64,000 bases of DNA from Siphonodentalium dalli (GCA_032622095.1 CP136061.1:220815148-220879147), one strand, 5' to 3'; positions 56,101 to 59,443 are shown, numbered from the stretch's first letter. Program-made: numbers and translations. The notes: generated by a model from the letters alone, not told the origin.

Positions 56101-57323
56101 TGAAACCCCCTCCAGGTTATTAATAGACCATTCAAATGTATACTTTAATAACTGAATGGGGAGAATCCATTTAGTAAAAAAGGGTTAAACTGCCACGATT
56201 AGAACATCAGTGTGCTGAGTTTATTGCCAACAACCTTAAAGTTGTAAGTTCATTCTCTTTTTAAAACTACCTATCTCCTACCAACTCACACAGTTGGAAT
56301 TTATTCTGGATAAGCTTTTCAATGGTCTGTGACTCTTATTTTGATTGATCTCAATCATTTACAGTAATGCTCTAAGTAATCGACTTTCCGATGAATGGCA
56401 ACAAGCCATATTTCCGACTAAATCCTGAAATGTTACCCATAATTCTGCTGTGGTTAAGAAGTCGATTACTTAGAGCATTACTGTAAACCATGCCTTTAAC
56501 TCATTCAGTGCCCAGCCCCCATCAGTGACCTCATGATGTTATATTATTATCCCTCGGCCCGAAATTTTTCGGCGGGGGGAGTTCACAAGGGTAATCTGAA
56601 ATGAGTTCGCAAATTAGGCCTGGCCAGACATTTTCACCAGAGTTACTGTGCTTTGTTTGTCATTTTTTGGCAGTTAGCACCCACAAAATGTTGTTTGAGT
56701 GTTATTTCGAACAATTATCAATGGATTTCAAAGATTTCACCCATCTTGAATTTCACAATTAAATTCATCTGAACACATTGCAGCCCACATTTATTGGAGA
56801 TATGTTAAAAAATTTCAGGCATGTTTAGGATCACCTCTATATAGGAGCTATCAAATTTGAACAATTTTTGATAAAAAACATGTCCGCAGGCAGTCTTTAC
56901 TCTTTGCAGCCTTTGATTTCACATTTGAATCCATCGAGAAATGTTTTTAATTAATTTAAGGTTTAAATGAAAACAGATTCATCTACACAATACAGTCCCT
57001 TCACTAAAACTTTTTGACTATCCTTATTTTGATCATTCAATTGCTCAGCATAACATTAACACCTCTCCAAGTTGAGCTAGCTACAGTGTCATTGACCCTT
57101 TCAATTATTTCTCCAGGTGATTGAGCTAGAGGAATTTGCTGATATAGTGAAAGAAGATGCAATGGATGTAAAAGAGAGAGAAGAAACTGACACAATCGGA
57201 ATAATAGATGACGTCCGCTTCCATATTACCAGCTTTGTTCAAACATTCAGTGAAACTCTCGGCGCAGAAGAAAAACTAAGACTAATCGACTGCTTGTTAG
57301 AGAAACTGGACATTGAGGGCTGA
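17089..57323 (+). CDS. ABTB1: ABTB1 orthologue (ankyrin repeat and BTB domain protein 1), complete, 12 exons
   Basis: Spliced exons: 17089-17144, 32176-32238, 35087-35142, 37282-37426, 38268-38427, 40234-40279, 44116-44232, 46226-46350, 50546-50641, 51457-51621, 52452-52652, 57117-57323. They total 1437 bases, giving 478 residues plus TGA. All introns are GT-AG and all junction phases agree. Domains: N-terminal ankyrin repeats (residues about 1-66, with DKWDSTPLYYACLCGHEELV), a first BTB/POZ domain (about 108-180) with a following helical region, and a second BTB domain (about 275-355). The C-terminal helical tail runs about 400-478. In vertebrates ABTB1 (BPOZ) is cytoplasmic, is linked to PTEN growth-suppressive signalling, and through its BTB domains serves as a cullin-3 ubiquitin ligase adaptor, with eEF1A a reported target. 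This protein's function is inferred from that family. The ATG was chosen because MDTSELF matches the conserved ABTB1 start. Intron 1 is 15 kb. Confidence 0.95.
17878..18703 (+). pseudogene. 5'-truncated I-type LINE: RNase H and C-terminal tail, with (AAC)n
   Basis: The reading begins with the end of an RNase H domain: VHIKWVGGHINIKGNDVAA, then after a one-base frame break DGAAKEAAHASEM. The open frame 18051-18575 follows, with the zinc-binding-like tail LRSGHSSLKGHIGKF ... CVCG-(x5)-CHFILECP. RNase H plus this CCHC-type tail is the arrangement of I-clade non-LTR retrotransposons. The 3' end is a CAACAACAAC repeat at about 18686-18703. The 5' truncation and terminal simple repeat are typical of target-primed insertion. 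It sits in ABTB1 intron 1, in the same orientation as the gene. Confidence 0.85.
18951..19165. repeat. Right arm of the inverted repeat around ABTB1 exon 1
   Basis: Inverse of 15936-16160, for example CCATCTTCATCCGCAATTTT and TTTGACCACGTGTTTCTGG. It is followed by GATCGGATTGAGTACCTTT, a word also present at 16357 and near 16730. Confidence 0.75.
19166..20080. other. Intron 1, little recognised
   Basis: Near 19290-19365 the word TAGTCGA recurs (ATTAGTCGA, TAGTCGACTAGTCGAG), a simple-repeat-like patch seen in some transposon ends. Nothing else is recognised. Confidence 0.4.
20080..20246. repeat. GGCGGATCCAG-type G-run repeat fragment
   Basis: AGTGGCGGATCCAGAAATTT followed by a run of 12 G and later CCCCTCTTGTTGG. 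This style of G-run repeat, starting GGCGGATCCAG, is widespread in invertebrate genomes. Confidence 0.5.
20249..21647. mobile_element. pogo-like non-autonomous element (1.4 kb) with nested MITE
   Basis: Left end CAGTAAAACCTCTCCAAACC and right end GGTTTGGAGAGGTTTTACTG are inverses. TA flanks both sides (20247-20248 and 21648-21649). Further inside, GTTCGGTTTAGAGAGG repeats toward both ends. TA target sites with CAGT-type termini fit the Tc1/mariner-pogo group. No transposase is visible. A family A MITE (20498-20897) is inserted in it. Confidence 0.8.
20498..20897. mobile_element. Family A MITE, copy 2, nested in a pogo-like element
   Basis: TTAACCCTTTACCC to GGGTAAAGGGTTAA, in the opposite orientation to the 14021 copy. 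Both hairpins are intact at about 20529-20597 and 20676-20744. Nesting shows it jumped after the host pogo-like element had inserted. Confidence 0.88.
21960..22470. repeat. Degenerate ~150-bp tandem repeats with CCGT-rich leader
   Basis: After a CCATCTGTCCGTCCGTCTGTC leader-like patch, a unit recurs about three times. Its shared words are CTATCCGA, TCATATTTGATATG/TCAAATTTTATGTG, GATGACACACCCC/GATGACTCACCCC and TTGATCGGTTTAGAAA. A further diverged copy lies at about 25170-25320 (CTATCCGATTTGATAACTCA). Confidence 0.7.
22793..23860 (-). repeat. LINE/SINE-type 3' tail with (ATT)n, split by a hAT-like insert
   Basis: On the minus strand GTGTAAAGCGCTTAGAGCCC and GGGGATAGGCGC lead to TATATAAATATTATTATTATT. 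This is the common end of retroposons with a simple-repeat tail. The element at 22824-23792 splits it. Confidence 0.55.
22824..23792 (+). mobile_element. hAT-like non-autonomous element, 969 bp, 5-bp duplication ATAGC
   Basis: Terminal inverted repeats CAGGGCCTG / CAGGCCCTG are bordered by ATAGC at 22819-22823 and 23793-23797. It interrupts the retroposon tail, which reads continuously when the insert is removed. CAGG-type ends suggest hAT, although most hAT elements duplicate 8 bp. Near the right end CGATGACCTTCGGTCATCG forms a tight hairpin. A related copy lies inverted at about 32900-33308. Confidence 0.75.
23861..24960. other. Intron 1, nothing recognised
   Basis: AT-rich DNA with no domain, splice context or tandem array that I can support. 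Confidence 0.45.
24966..25137. repeat. Palindromic repeat, about 75-bp arms
   Basis: AAGGATTAACTGTCATGTGG, GGAGATGTAACCGTGAGGTAA and AACTTGT in the left arm return inverted on the right (TTACCTCACGGTTACATCTCC, CCACATGACAGTTAATCCTT). The two arms meet at AAAACCCTTTGGGTTTT near 25051. Confidence 0.85.
25640..25893. mobile_element. Family D MITE, copy 1 (hAT-type)
   Basis: Ends CAAGCCTTGAAATAGGGTGTC and its inverse, with 8-bp duplication CATGCTGC at 25632-25639 and 25894-25901. The body is two successive palindromes built on GAATGAGGTCCCCAGAGGG and GTGATGCTA. The 8-bp duplication is the hallmark of hAT transposition. Confidence 0.88.
26236..26336 (-). repeat. G/C-run repeat, partial inverse of 29058-29252
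   Basis: GGGGGGGGTCGGAAAAAAATTCC with GGCACGTATGATGGGGTGGG corresponds inversely to ATCATACGTGCCTGGAATTT ... CGACCCCC at 29203-29252. Confidence 0.6.
26606..27073. repeat. Direct duplication, copy 1 (partner 27918-28329)
   Basis: The segment from GGAATCAGGGAGCTAAATG to GTTCCGTGATTCC is repeated almost base for base at 27918-28329. Copy 1 has about 40 extra bases near 26830-26870 and an extra TATGGGAAACC-like block near 27040. The minus strand holds a 44-codon open stretch (26901-27037), described separately. Confidence 0.9.
26901..27037 (-). CDS. Candidate terminal exon or ORF in the duplicated segment (uncertain)
   Basis: On the minus strand a CCCATAG acceptor-like site precedes an open frame beginning DSVNVSAKFTELKPAGHTSD and ending KIIGHVFNF then TAA, with an AATAAA in the following 150 bases. 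The second copy (28171-28306) keeps the frame with few changes (V to I, N to T, one silent). That may reflect recent duplication rather than selection. I recognise no family and see no upstream exon. Confidence 0.2.
27918..28329. repeat. Direct duplication, copy 2 (partner 26606-27073)
   Basis: Near-identical to 26606-27073. The block that held the acceptor-like CCCATAG in copy 1 is deleted, so the minus-strand frame runs on upstream into GITELNGDSVNIS. Confidence 0.9.
28331..29050. other. Intron 1, nothing recognised
   Basis: AT-rich, no coding or repeat structure that I can name. Confidence 0.4.
29058..29252 (+). repeat. GGGTGGGTGTCC repeat ending in a run of about 20 C
   Basis: GGGGGTGGGTGTCCAAAA occurs twice (29060 and 29114) with AAAAAAATTCC-type segments. 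The block ends ATTTTTTTTCGACC followed by the C run at 29232-29252. Confidence 0.65.
30062..30118. mobile_element. Family C MITE, terminal half only
   Basis: AAAAGTTACCCATAATTCTGC to GCATTACTG matches one end of the palindromic family C element; the other half is absent. Confidence 0.75.
30119..31935. other. Intron 1, nothing recognised apart from a small hairpin
   Basis: At 30478-30509 AGGCTATTCTAC and its inverse GTAGAATAGCCT flank an 8-base loop, a 12-bp perfect hairpin. The rest is AT-rich without support for genes. Confidence 0.5.
31936..32042. mobile_element. Family C MITE, half copy
   Basis: CAGTAATGCCCTAAATAATC through GGCTTGTTGCCATTCATC; the matching inverted half is missing. It ends about 130 bases before ABTB1 exon 2. 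Confidence 0.75.
32176..32238 (+). CDS. ABTB1: ABTB1 exon 2
   Basis: Encodes YLVDEKEVEINIRDKWDSTP of the ankyrin region. The acceptor is TCATTACAG and the donor GTAAGT. Phase 2 in, phase 2 out. Confidence 0.93.
32900..33308 (-). mobile_element. hAT-like element copy 2, inverted relative to 22824-23792
   Basis: The reverse complement begins CAGGGACATATCCAGGCCG and follows the 22824 element through TTTGGGCGCC, AGTTTACAAAAAGATTTAA and GAACAGTGACAATTTGATCA. The other end is not clear. Both copies lie in ABTB1 introns (1 and 2), in opposite orientation about 10 kb apart. Confidence 0.75.
33309..34009. other. Intron 2, nothing recognised
   Basis: AT-rich; no repeat partner or exon identified by eye. 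Confidence 0.4.
34010..34235. repeat. Dispersed repeat, inverted partner of 8285-8500
   Basis: Shares CATTCTACTAACATCGCC, ATAGAAAACATC and GATTTCGCCATCGAGTGTCA with the reverse complement of 8285-8500. Confidence 0.65.
34494..34597 (+). repeat. Two-copy tandem repeat, unit about 54 bp
   Basis: The unit with AAATTGATCACGTGAGTCAT and TTGACCTCCATTGGCAATGG occurs twice head to tail with only two or three differences. Confidence 0.9.
34600..35020. mobile_element. Family D MITE, long form, degraded
   Basis: Palindromic halves at about 34605-34702 (GCAGAATGAGATCCCCAGAG) and 34910-35018 surround a unique centre with GTTGAAGTTGGTGAT. The same centre occurs in the copy at 57377-57812, so this is a distinct long subfamily. 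Confidence 0.8.
35087..35142 (+). CDS. ABTB1: ABTB1 exon 3
   Basis: Encodes YYACLCGHEELVKFLLEK, the second ankyrin helix pair. Acceptor TTTATTTCAG, donor GTGAGA. Phase 2 in, phase 1 out. Confidence 0.93.
35690..36290 (+). repeat. Element with palindromic leader and three ~168-bp tandem repeats
   Basis: A palindrome ATACCCCCTTTT / AAAAGGGGGGTAT at 35694-35724 is followed by a CCGTCCGTGCGTGCG simple patch. Three diverged repeats then start near 35781, 35943 and 36118. Each contains CATAACTTCAACAG, ATCTCAATGAAATT, TCTAGAGTTATTC and CTTTGTTTATCTGGAA. The plan resembles that at 47079-50430 and that of tandem-core elements (pearl/CvA type) known from bivalves. Confidence 0.75.
36656..36882. mobile_element. 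Family E MITE, copy 1 (TTAA-ended)
   Basis: Starts TTAACCCTTTCTATAC, then ACTCATTGATGAGTAGTTCC, ATAATAAGTTCAACAAA and TAATAGACCATTCCAATG; ends near ATTTAGTATAGTAGGGGTTA. Related copies are at 55519, 55933, 59130 and 61947. Confidence 0.7.
37096..37210. mobile_element. Family C MITE, internally deleted
   Basis: AATAATGCCCTAAGTAATCG to CGATTACTTAGGGCATTACTG, both ends present. The centre lost part of the left arm (it jumps from CTTAAACACA to AGCCATATTTCCGAC). Confidence 0.85.
37282..37426 (+). CDS. ABTB1: ABTB1 exon 4
   Basis: Encodes GARCESNTFDGERCLYASHT, the end of the ankyrin block, and the linker with SSKLMRRDLYEEFLR leading to BTB1. Acceptor TTCTAG, donor GTAAGT. Phase 1 in, phase 2 out. 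Confidence 0.94.
37955..38207. mobile_element. Family D MITE, copy in intron 4
   Basis: CAAGCTTGAAATATTGTGTC to ATTTCAAGGCTTG with the two palindromes intact. No matching 8-bp flank is visible, so one flank has changed. It ends only 60 bases before exon 5. Confidence 0.85.
38268..38427 (+). CDS. ABTB1: ABTB1 exon 5
   Basis: First BTB domain: SPYSDVMFYVHDEKFFTHRC and then YVRSDYFATMFQSKWK. The H-R/K-C-x-L and R-S-x-Y-F core is conserved. Acceptor CTTCACAG, donor GTGAGA; phase 2 in, phase 0 out. Confidence 0.95.
38460..38620. mobile_element. Family B MITE, truncated copy next to exon 5
   Basis: GCCTCGCATATATAAGAGAA through GCTCCAGTCGTGAAAGGGTTAA. One end and part of the first hairpin are missing. 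It begins about 30 bases after the exon 5 donor. Confidence 0.75.
39274..40179. mobile_element. hAT non-autonomous element, 906 bp, perfect 8-bp duplication
   Basis: Termini CAGACCTGTTTAAT and ATTAAACAGGTCTG are near-exact inverses, flanked by CCAGGCAG at 39266-39273 and 40180-40187. Subterminal TCTCCCGG / CTCCCTGAC motifs recur at both sides. The hAT superfamily is defined by such 8-bp duplications. It contains the short coding remnant at 39735-39869 and lies in ABTB1 intron 5. Confidence 0.88.
39735..39869 (+). pseudogene. Short ORF in a hAT element, probable transposase N-terminus
   Basis: The 44-residue frame starts MSRVVDNSAKRCRNDSDEVV, has a basic PPKRRRYDSKYRVSWAEEF stretch (nuclear-localisation-like) and ends WF-stop. 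A Lys/Arg-rich segment followed by K-Y-x-x-x-W-x-x-E-F/Y is how many hAT and zinc-finger-transposase-derived proteins begin before their BED-type or TTF-type finger. The finger and catalytic core are missing, so it is a truncated remnant carried by a non-autonomous copy. Whether it is translated is unknown. Confidence 0.5.
40234..40279 (+). CDS. ABTB1: ABTB1 exon 6
   Basis: Short exon encoding VDPCCFRSVLQYVYT of BTB1. It corresponds to the conserved F-x-x-L-L-Q-Y-x-Y-T-G helix and is completed by the glycine in exon 7. Acceptor TTATTACAG, donor GTAACA. Confidence 0.92.
40628..40758. repeat. Palindromic repeat, about 55-bp arms
   Basis: GAAATGAATGTATTTTGAGAG and GCGCTGTGGCCATTG-like words return inverted (CAATGGCCACAGCGC ... 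TACATTCATTTC). Confidence 0.8.
40863..41261. mobile_element. Family A MITE, copy 3
   Basis: TTAACCCTTTACCC to GGGTAAAGGGTTAA, with both hairpins intact at about 40894-40962 and 41040-41107. It lies in intron 6. Confidence 0.9.
41261..41455 (+). repeat. Two-copy tandem repeat, unit about 100 bp
   Basis: AAGTCTTTGATTTGG, TATGTTTTG, ACATTAAG and ATCTACATAT occur twice in order, starting at 41261 and about 41358. The first copy directly abuts the family A element. Confidence 0.8.
41567..41754. mobile_element. Family D MITE, short copy
   Basis: CAAGCCTTGAAATAGTGTGTC to CTATTTCAAGGCTTG with an exact 8-bp duplication ACCATGAT (41559-41566 and 41755-41762). Part of the first palindrome is deleted. 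Confidence 0.9.
41925..42597. mobile_element. PIF/Harbinger-like MITE, 673 bp
   Basis: Ends GGCCAAAAAAAAAGTTTTGG and the inverse CCAAAACTC ... TTTTTTTTTGGCC, flanked by TAA on both sides (41922-41924 and 42598-42600). A TAA/TTA 3-bp duplication and GGC-type ends fit PIF/Harbinger. No transposase is visible. Confidence 0.75.
42867..42977. repeat. Palindromic repeat, about 45-bp arms
   Basis: CATAGTTTTTCTGAATACCA and its inverse TGGTATTCAGAAACACTATG enclose GATTGATGATTTACC / GGTAAATCATCAATC, meeting near 42924. Confidence 0.85.
43654..44066. mobile_element. Family B MITE pair just upstream of exon 7
   Basis: A truncated copy (43654-43803, TTAACCCTTTCATGATGGGA) is followed by a full copy (43804-44066, TTAACCCGTTCATGACTGG to GATGGGTTAA). 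The full copy has two hairpins of the family A/B type. The pair ends 49 bases before exon 7, so it includes or borders the branch-point region of intron 6. Confidence 0.85.
44116..44232 (+). CDS. ABTB1: ABTB1 exon 7
   Basis: Encodes TEIEIDNVEDCLRLAKQCQL and FGLVSQIERCIKKKLSF, the end of BTB1 and the helical region after it. The CLRLAKQCQL core is strongly conserved in the family. Acceptor GAATTCACAG, donor GTAAAT. Confidence 0.94.
44261..45084. mobile_element. Foldback element, about 820 bp, starting 29 bases after exon 7
   Basis: Ends AATCACTTGAATGCATT and AATGCGGTTCG-type inverse GCATTCAAGTGATTA. Further inverted pairs are GCGTCACATTC / GAATGTGACG, ACCTCTA / TAGAGGT with GTACAC, and near the centre GAATTGAGCATTTATTTC / GAAATAAATGCTCAATTC. 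Arms are diverged. No coding frame. Confidence 0.75.
45360..45860 (+). repeat. Diverged tandem-core element split by a family C MITE
   Basis: Words of the 35.7-kb tandem element (TATAGAGTTATC, TTATCTGGAAATAA, CCATGGG, GGATCTCAATGAAATT, GGATATTCACCA) occur twice, near 45390-45490 and 45670-45770, with the MITE at 45491-45624 between. Confidence 0.65.
45491..45624. mobile_element. Family C MITE, right arm mostly deleted
   Basis: CAGTAAGGCCCTAAATAATC ... CATTCATCGGAAAGGTCTC then directly GTCGATTATTTAGGGCATTAC. Confidence 0.85.
46226..46350 (+). CDS. ABTB1: ABTB1 exon 8
   Basis: Encodes the linker between the two BTB domains: STKPGVNVTRLAVEEDSSLL, then NDLGHLAENAVPSQFRTW. Acceptor TCTTCATCAG, donor GTAAGA; phase 1 in, phase 0 out. 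The S-K-P-G / T-K-P-G motif marks the position in the family. Confidence 0.92.
46351..47078. other. Start of intron 8, nothing recognised
   Basis: AT-rich, no repeat structure that I can name. Confidence 0.4.
47079..48990 (+). repeat. Minisatellite array, alternating ~155/164-bp units, palindromic leader
   Basis: It starts with a near-perfect palindrome AGCTCAACTTTAC-TTT-GTAAAGTTTGAGCT (47079-47108) and a GTGTGTGTG patch. About eleven units follow, each with TTAGCACGGGCTACAGGTCG, AAATTTGTCATGGATGTT, ATTTTGGGGTCATTCGG and AAAACATGGCCGCCAGCAGC. AACATGG occurs at 47411, 47575, 47740, 47904, 48068, 48223, 48387, 48550 and 48705, giving steps of 164, 165, 164, 164, 155, 164, 163 and 155. The 155-type units have TTTCAAAATTCAATCCATTA in place of TTTTACTCTTTGTATGACTA. 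A block of about 480 bp (three units) is itself repeated. Confidence 0.92.
49740..50430 (+). repeat. Degenerate outer units of the minisatellite
   Basis: AAAACATGGCCGCCAGCAGC, ACATGGCTGCCAGTAACCAT, ACATGGCTGTCAGCAGCCAT and ACATGGCTGCCAGCAGCCAT recur about every 150 bases with looser spacers. A lone relative is at about 56740-56930 in intron 11. Confidence 0.8.
50546..50641 (+). CDS. ABTB1: ABTB1 exon 9
   Basis: Start of the second BTB domain: ELPFDQPDATTLYADFCFTV and SGHTFLCHK. Phase 0 at both sides, so it could be skipped without shifting the frame. Acceptor TATGTTTCAG, donor GTATTT. Confidence 0.94.
50824..50844 (+). repeat. Poly-T run
   Basis: A run of about 21 T in intron 9. It could be the reverse-strand A-tail of a retroposed copy, but no body is recognised beside it. 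Confidence 0.6.
51457..51621 (+). CDS. ABTB1: ABTB1 exon 10
   Basis: Core of BTB2: VFFCGRSDYFKALLEDHFHE, then NITLHNVSPEVFICIVHYVY. The F-F-C-x-R-S-D-Y-F core is among the most conserved parts of the family. Phase 0 both sides. Acceptor CATTCCAG, donor GTGAGT. Confidence 0.95.
51832..52204. mobile_element. Family A MITE, copy 4
   Basis: TTAACCCTTTACCC to GGGTAAAGGGTTAA in intron 10. One of the two CCGGCC boxes and part of the A/T spacer are deleted (373 instead of about 400 bp). Both hairpins are intact. Confidence 0.9.
52452..52652 (+). CDS. ABTB1: ABTB1 exon 11
   Basis: Encodes the end of BTB2 and the next helices: FDVICAADLYLLPGLKKICA, then VTVLRMARLFALPRLEHQC and AEFIANSLED. Phase 0 both sides. 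Acceptor CATTATTTCAG, donor GTAAGT. A truncated copy of its last 54 bases and donor lies at 56189-56265. Confidence 0.95.
52732..55173. mobile_element. 2.44-kb element with 44-bp perfect terminal inverted repeats
   Basis: Both ends read TTTTTCCGACAAGGAGAAGC and on for 44 bases without mismatch, one inverted, with TA on each outer side. The interior is GC-richer around 54230-54800 than its surroundings. There is an open frame at 54558-54995 (+) and another opposite it, neither with a motif I recognise. A 170-bp stretch inside the left end (52770-52925) is repeated inverted at about 55300-55455, in the neighbouring element. The class is uncertain: a TIR transposon derivative, or a DIRS-type element, whose ends also recur internally in inverse order. 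Confidence 0.7.
55174..55508. mobile_element. 335-bp element with ~57-bp TIRs abutting the 2.44-kb element
   Basis: Ends TATAATTTTTTTAATTAAAA ... CTTAAGGGAAGCCCGAAACTG and the exact inverse. It begins where the 2.44-kb element stops. Its right half carries an inverted copy of the larger element's left interior (for example AATCGGCGCTCGGATTA inverse at about 55355). Confidence 0.75.
55519..55709. mobile_element. Family E MITE, copy 2 (half)
   Basis: GATAATACAAGAGCAGAAGG through ATAATAAGTTCAACAAATGG and its inverse, ending TTAGTATAGAAATGGTTAA. Confidence 0.6.
55933..56188. mobile_element. Family E MITE, copy 3, abutting an exon 11 copy
   Basis: ACCAAATACTCATTGATGAG, the ATAATAAGTTCAACAAA / TTGAATTTATTATCTGAAC pair, TAATAGACCATTCAAATG, and the end AAGGGTTAA at 56188. 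The exon 11 copy starts with the next base. A 55-base direct repeat (GATAAGCTTTTCAATGGT...) lies on both sides, at 55880 and 56304. Confidence 0.65.
56189..56265 (+). pseudogene. ABTB1: Truncated copy of ABTB1 exon 11 3' end with donor
   Basis: Reads LPRLEHQCAEFIANNLKV then GTAAGTTCATTCTCTTTTTA. It matches the last 18 codons of exon 11 and the start of intron 11. Of nine changed codons, six are silent (all within the first 16 codons) and three alter residues (S to N, E to K, D to V near the end). The donor is intact but no acceptor precedes it; the 5' part is cut by the family E element. It is not usable as an exon in its present form. Confidence 0.8.
56362..56483. mobile_element. Family C MITE, left arm deleted
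   Basis: CAGTAATGCTCTAAGTAATC then directly CTTTCCGATGAATGGCAAC ... GAGCATTACTG; TA on both sides. Confidence 0.85.
57117..57323 (+). CDS. ABTB1: ABTB1 exon 12 with stop
   Basis: Encodes VIELEEFADIVKEDAMDVKE, then ETDTIGIIDDVRFHI and the end LRLIDCLLEKLDIEG-TGA. The R-x-E-T-D-(S/T)-I-x-x-(I/V)-D-D-(V/I)-R-F-H block is the conserved ABTB1 C-terminus. Acceptor ATTTCTCCAG. No AATAAA is seen in the next 100 bases, so the 3' UTR probably runs into the family D element starting at 57377. Confidence 0.95.
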   Translation: MIELEEFADIVKEDAMDVKEREETDTIGIIDDVRFHITSFVQTFSETLGAEEKLRLIDCLLEKLDIEG

Positions 57324-57376
57324 ATCACTGGAATGAAAATATGATGAAGTATTGTCATGAGATTATAGGTCTGTTT

Positions 57377-57812
57377 CAAGCCTGCAAATAGTGTGTCTGT
57401 CATTTGCAGAATGAGGTCCCCAAAGGGTGAATTTAGTGATGCTATCCCACATGGTATGCTAGCATCACCAAATTCACCCTCTGGGAACCTCATTCTGCTA
57501 AGGCCTCAACAGCTATGGGAGACCTAGGATCTGATTTAATTTCCCCAGTTGAAGTTGGTGATTTTCATACATTAGTCACCTCAATTATACAATTTATCAT
57601 CTGCAAATTAGGAACTTCCCAGAAGAGAAACAGTAACTAAAAACAATGTTAATTCGAGACTATAAAAAATTCTCAGAAGATGAGGCCTAAGCAGAATGAG
57701 GTCCCCAGAGGGTGAATTTGGTGATGCTAGCCCACTGTGCAGGATGGGCTCACTAAATTCACCCTCTGGGGCCCTCATTCTGCAAATGATAGACACACTA
57801 TATGCAGGCTTG
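57377..57812. mobile_element. Family D MITE, long form, in the presumed ABTB1 3' UTR
   Basis: CAAGCCTGCAAATAGTGTGTC to TATATGCAGGCTTG, with flanks GTCTGTTT / GTATGTTT (7 of 8 bases equal). It has the same unique centre as 34600-35020 (GTTGAAGTTGGTGATTTTC). It begins 54 bases after the stop codon. Confidence 0.85.
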
Positions 57813-57892
57813 GTATGTTTCTTCCGAGTGACGTTGCCACCGCCTGTATTGTATCCACGGCAGTTGTAGGCTGGTGGCGTATTGCCTATATA

Positions 57893-58080
57893 CAGTAATG
57901 CTCTAAATAATCAACTCCTTAACCACAGCAGAATTATGGGTAACTTTTCAGGATTTTGTCGAAAATATGGCTTGTTGCCATTCATCGGTGAATGACAACA
58001 AGCCATATTTCTGACTAAATTCTGAAAAGTTACCCATAATTCTGCTGTGGTTAAGGAGTCGATTATTTAGAGCATTACTG
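57893..58080. mobile_element. Family C MITE, near full
   Basis: CAGTAATGCTCTAAATAATC to GAGCATTACTG, TA-flanked, arms pairing almost end to end around CATTCATCGGTGAATG. Confidence 0.9.
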
Positions 58081-58681
58081 TAGATAAATGTTAAATAGTG
58101 AACTAGGGATTATATATGTGGTCAAATGCTATGTATAGTAGAGAAGCACCACACAGAATCATGTTCCCTAATCAGTCAGTGAAATTAGTTGGTTATAACT
58201 GAGTAAATTGCATTTATAAATTACCAAATGTATTTAATTACTGAAAACTTGGTTTTCCCATGTAGAATCAGAGGATAAATTCTTGACCTTCACTGATCCA
58301 AAAGGATTTGGTTGAATTACTACCGGAGTTCACCAGTCACACACAGCTCATGTGGTCAATATTTTCATGTGCGATGACCAGCTTATGTCAACACATGTGT
58401 ATTTGTTTATCCCACTGTAAGACCAAACGTGTCATAAATGTGTTGTTGAGTCGTTTCCAGCCAAAGCCGGGTAGGATGCTCGGACTGCAATTATGCAAGT
58501 CCCCTCACCCGTCGTAAATGTGTTTTGTTATCAACTCTAGTTATACATGTACCTAAGTGGAATGTGTCAACACCAGGTGAGATTTCGGTGCACAATTTGA
58601 GTGTTTAGTATACATGTTAATTGTAGGGAAGGAGCCAATTCAACTACAGGTGAACATTAGTGACCATAATGGACTTATTAT

Positions 58682-58946
58682 TTAACCCTTTCATGATGGG
58701 AGCTGTGCTGGTGCAGCATTAAAGATCTTGTGCCACTGCATTCTCTTATATATATATGCGAGTCTCCCATAGAGAACCTATATATAAGAGAATGCACTGG
58801 CTTATACGGTCAAGGTAAATATTGTTAGGCTAATGCATTCTCTTATATATGCGAGGCTCCCTATGGGAGACTCACATATATAAGAGAATGCATTGACACA
58901 CGGTTTTTCGCAAAATTTCAGGAAGCTACAGTCATGGAAGGGTTAA
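58682..58946. mobile_element. Family B MITE, full copy
   Basis: TTAACCCTTTCATGATGGGA to CATGGAAGGGTTAA with two hairpins, one shortened near 58780. Confidence 0.88.
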
Positions 58947-59129
58947 CTAGTTTCCTCCTATCTTTGGTAGCCTTCATGGAATTGATATTGGCCCATACCA
59001 CATATAATGAACTCAGGCTCTTGATTCCCATTCATTCATTTATGGATGTTCAGTTCTCCCATTCAGTTATGAAAGTAGACATTGGTATGGTCTACATCTG
59101 TAAGTATAAGCCGAAGACAAAATGACAAA

Positions 59130-59283
59130 TATATAATACAAGTGCTGAAAGATTCCTATTCATTGGTGGGAAATGTTCAGATAATAAGTTCAACAAATGG
59201 CGTATTGTTTTTTTTTTAACTTATTATCTGAACATTCCTAAAAGAAATTCTTGTCAATGACTATTTAGTTAAGAAATTGTTAA
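59130..59283. mobile_element. Family E MITE, copy 4 (half)
   Basis: TATAATACAAGTGCTGAAAG, TTGGTGGGAAATGTTCAGAT, ATAATAAGTTCAACAAATGG, then the inverse and AAGAAATTGTTAA. Confidence 0.6.
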
Positions 59284-59300
59284 TTAGTTCAACGAAATAC

Positions 59301-59443
59301 TTAACCCTTTCAGTGCCAAGTTCGATTTTTGCTCTAAGAGCTCTTTCCATCAATGTATCACATTATTATAATCAATAAATTTGAAAAATGATCAAGGAAA
59401 TATGGGTTGATACAAAATTCGGACTTGGCACTGAAAGGGTTAA
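59301..59443. mobile_element. Family F MITE, 143 bp, TTAA-ended
   Basis: TTAACCCTTTCAGTGCCAAG and its inverse CTTGGCACTGAAAGGGTTAA (with one offset) enclose an AT-rich centre. Same TTAACCCTTT terminus as families A, B and E. Confidence 0.8.

Noticed and set aside
56189-56265. Second complete ABTB1 gene in the window
   Set aside because: Only 54 coding bases of one exon are duplicated; no other ABTB1 exon has a second copy here.
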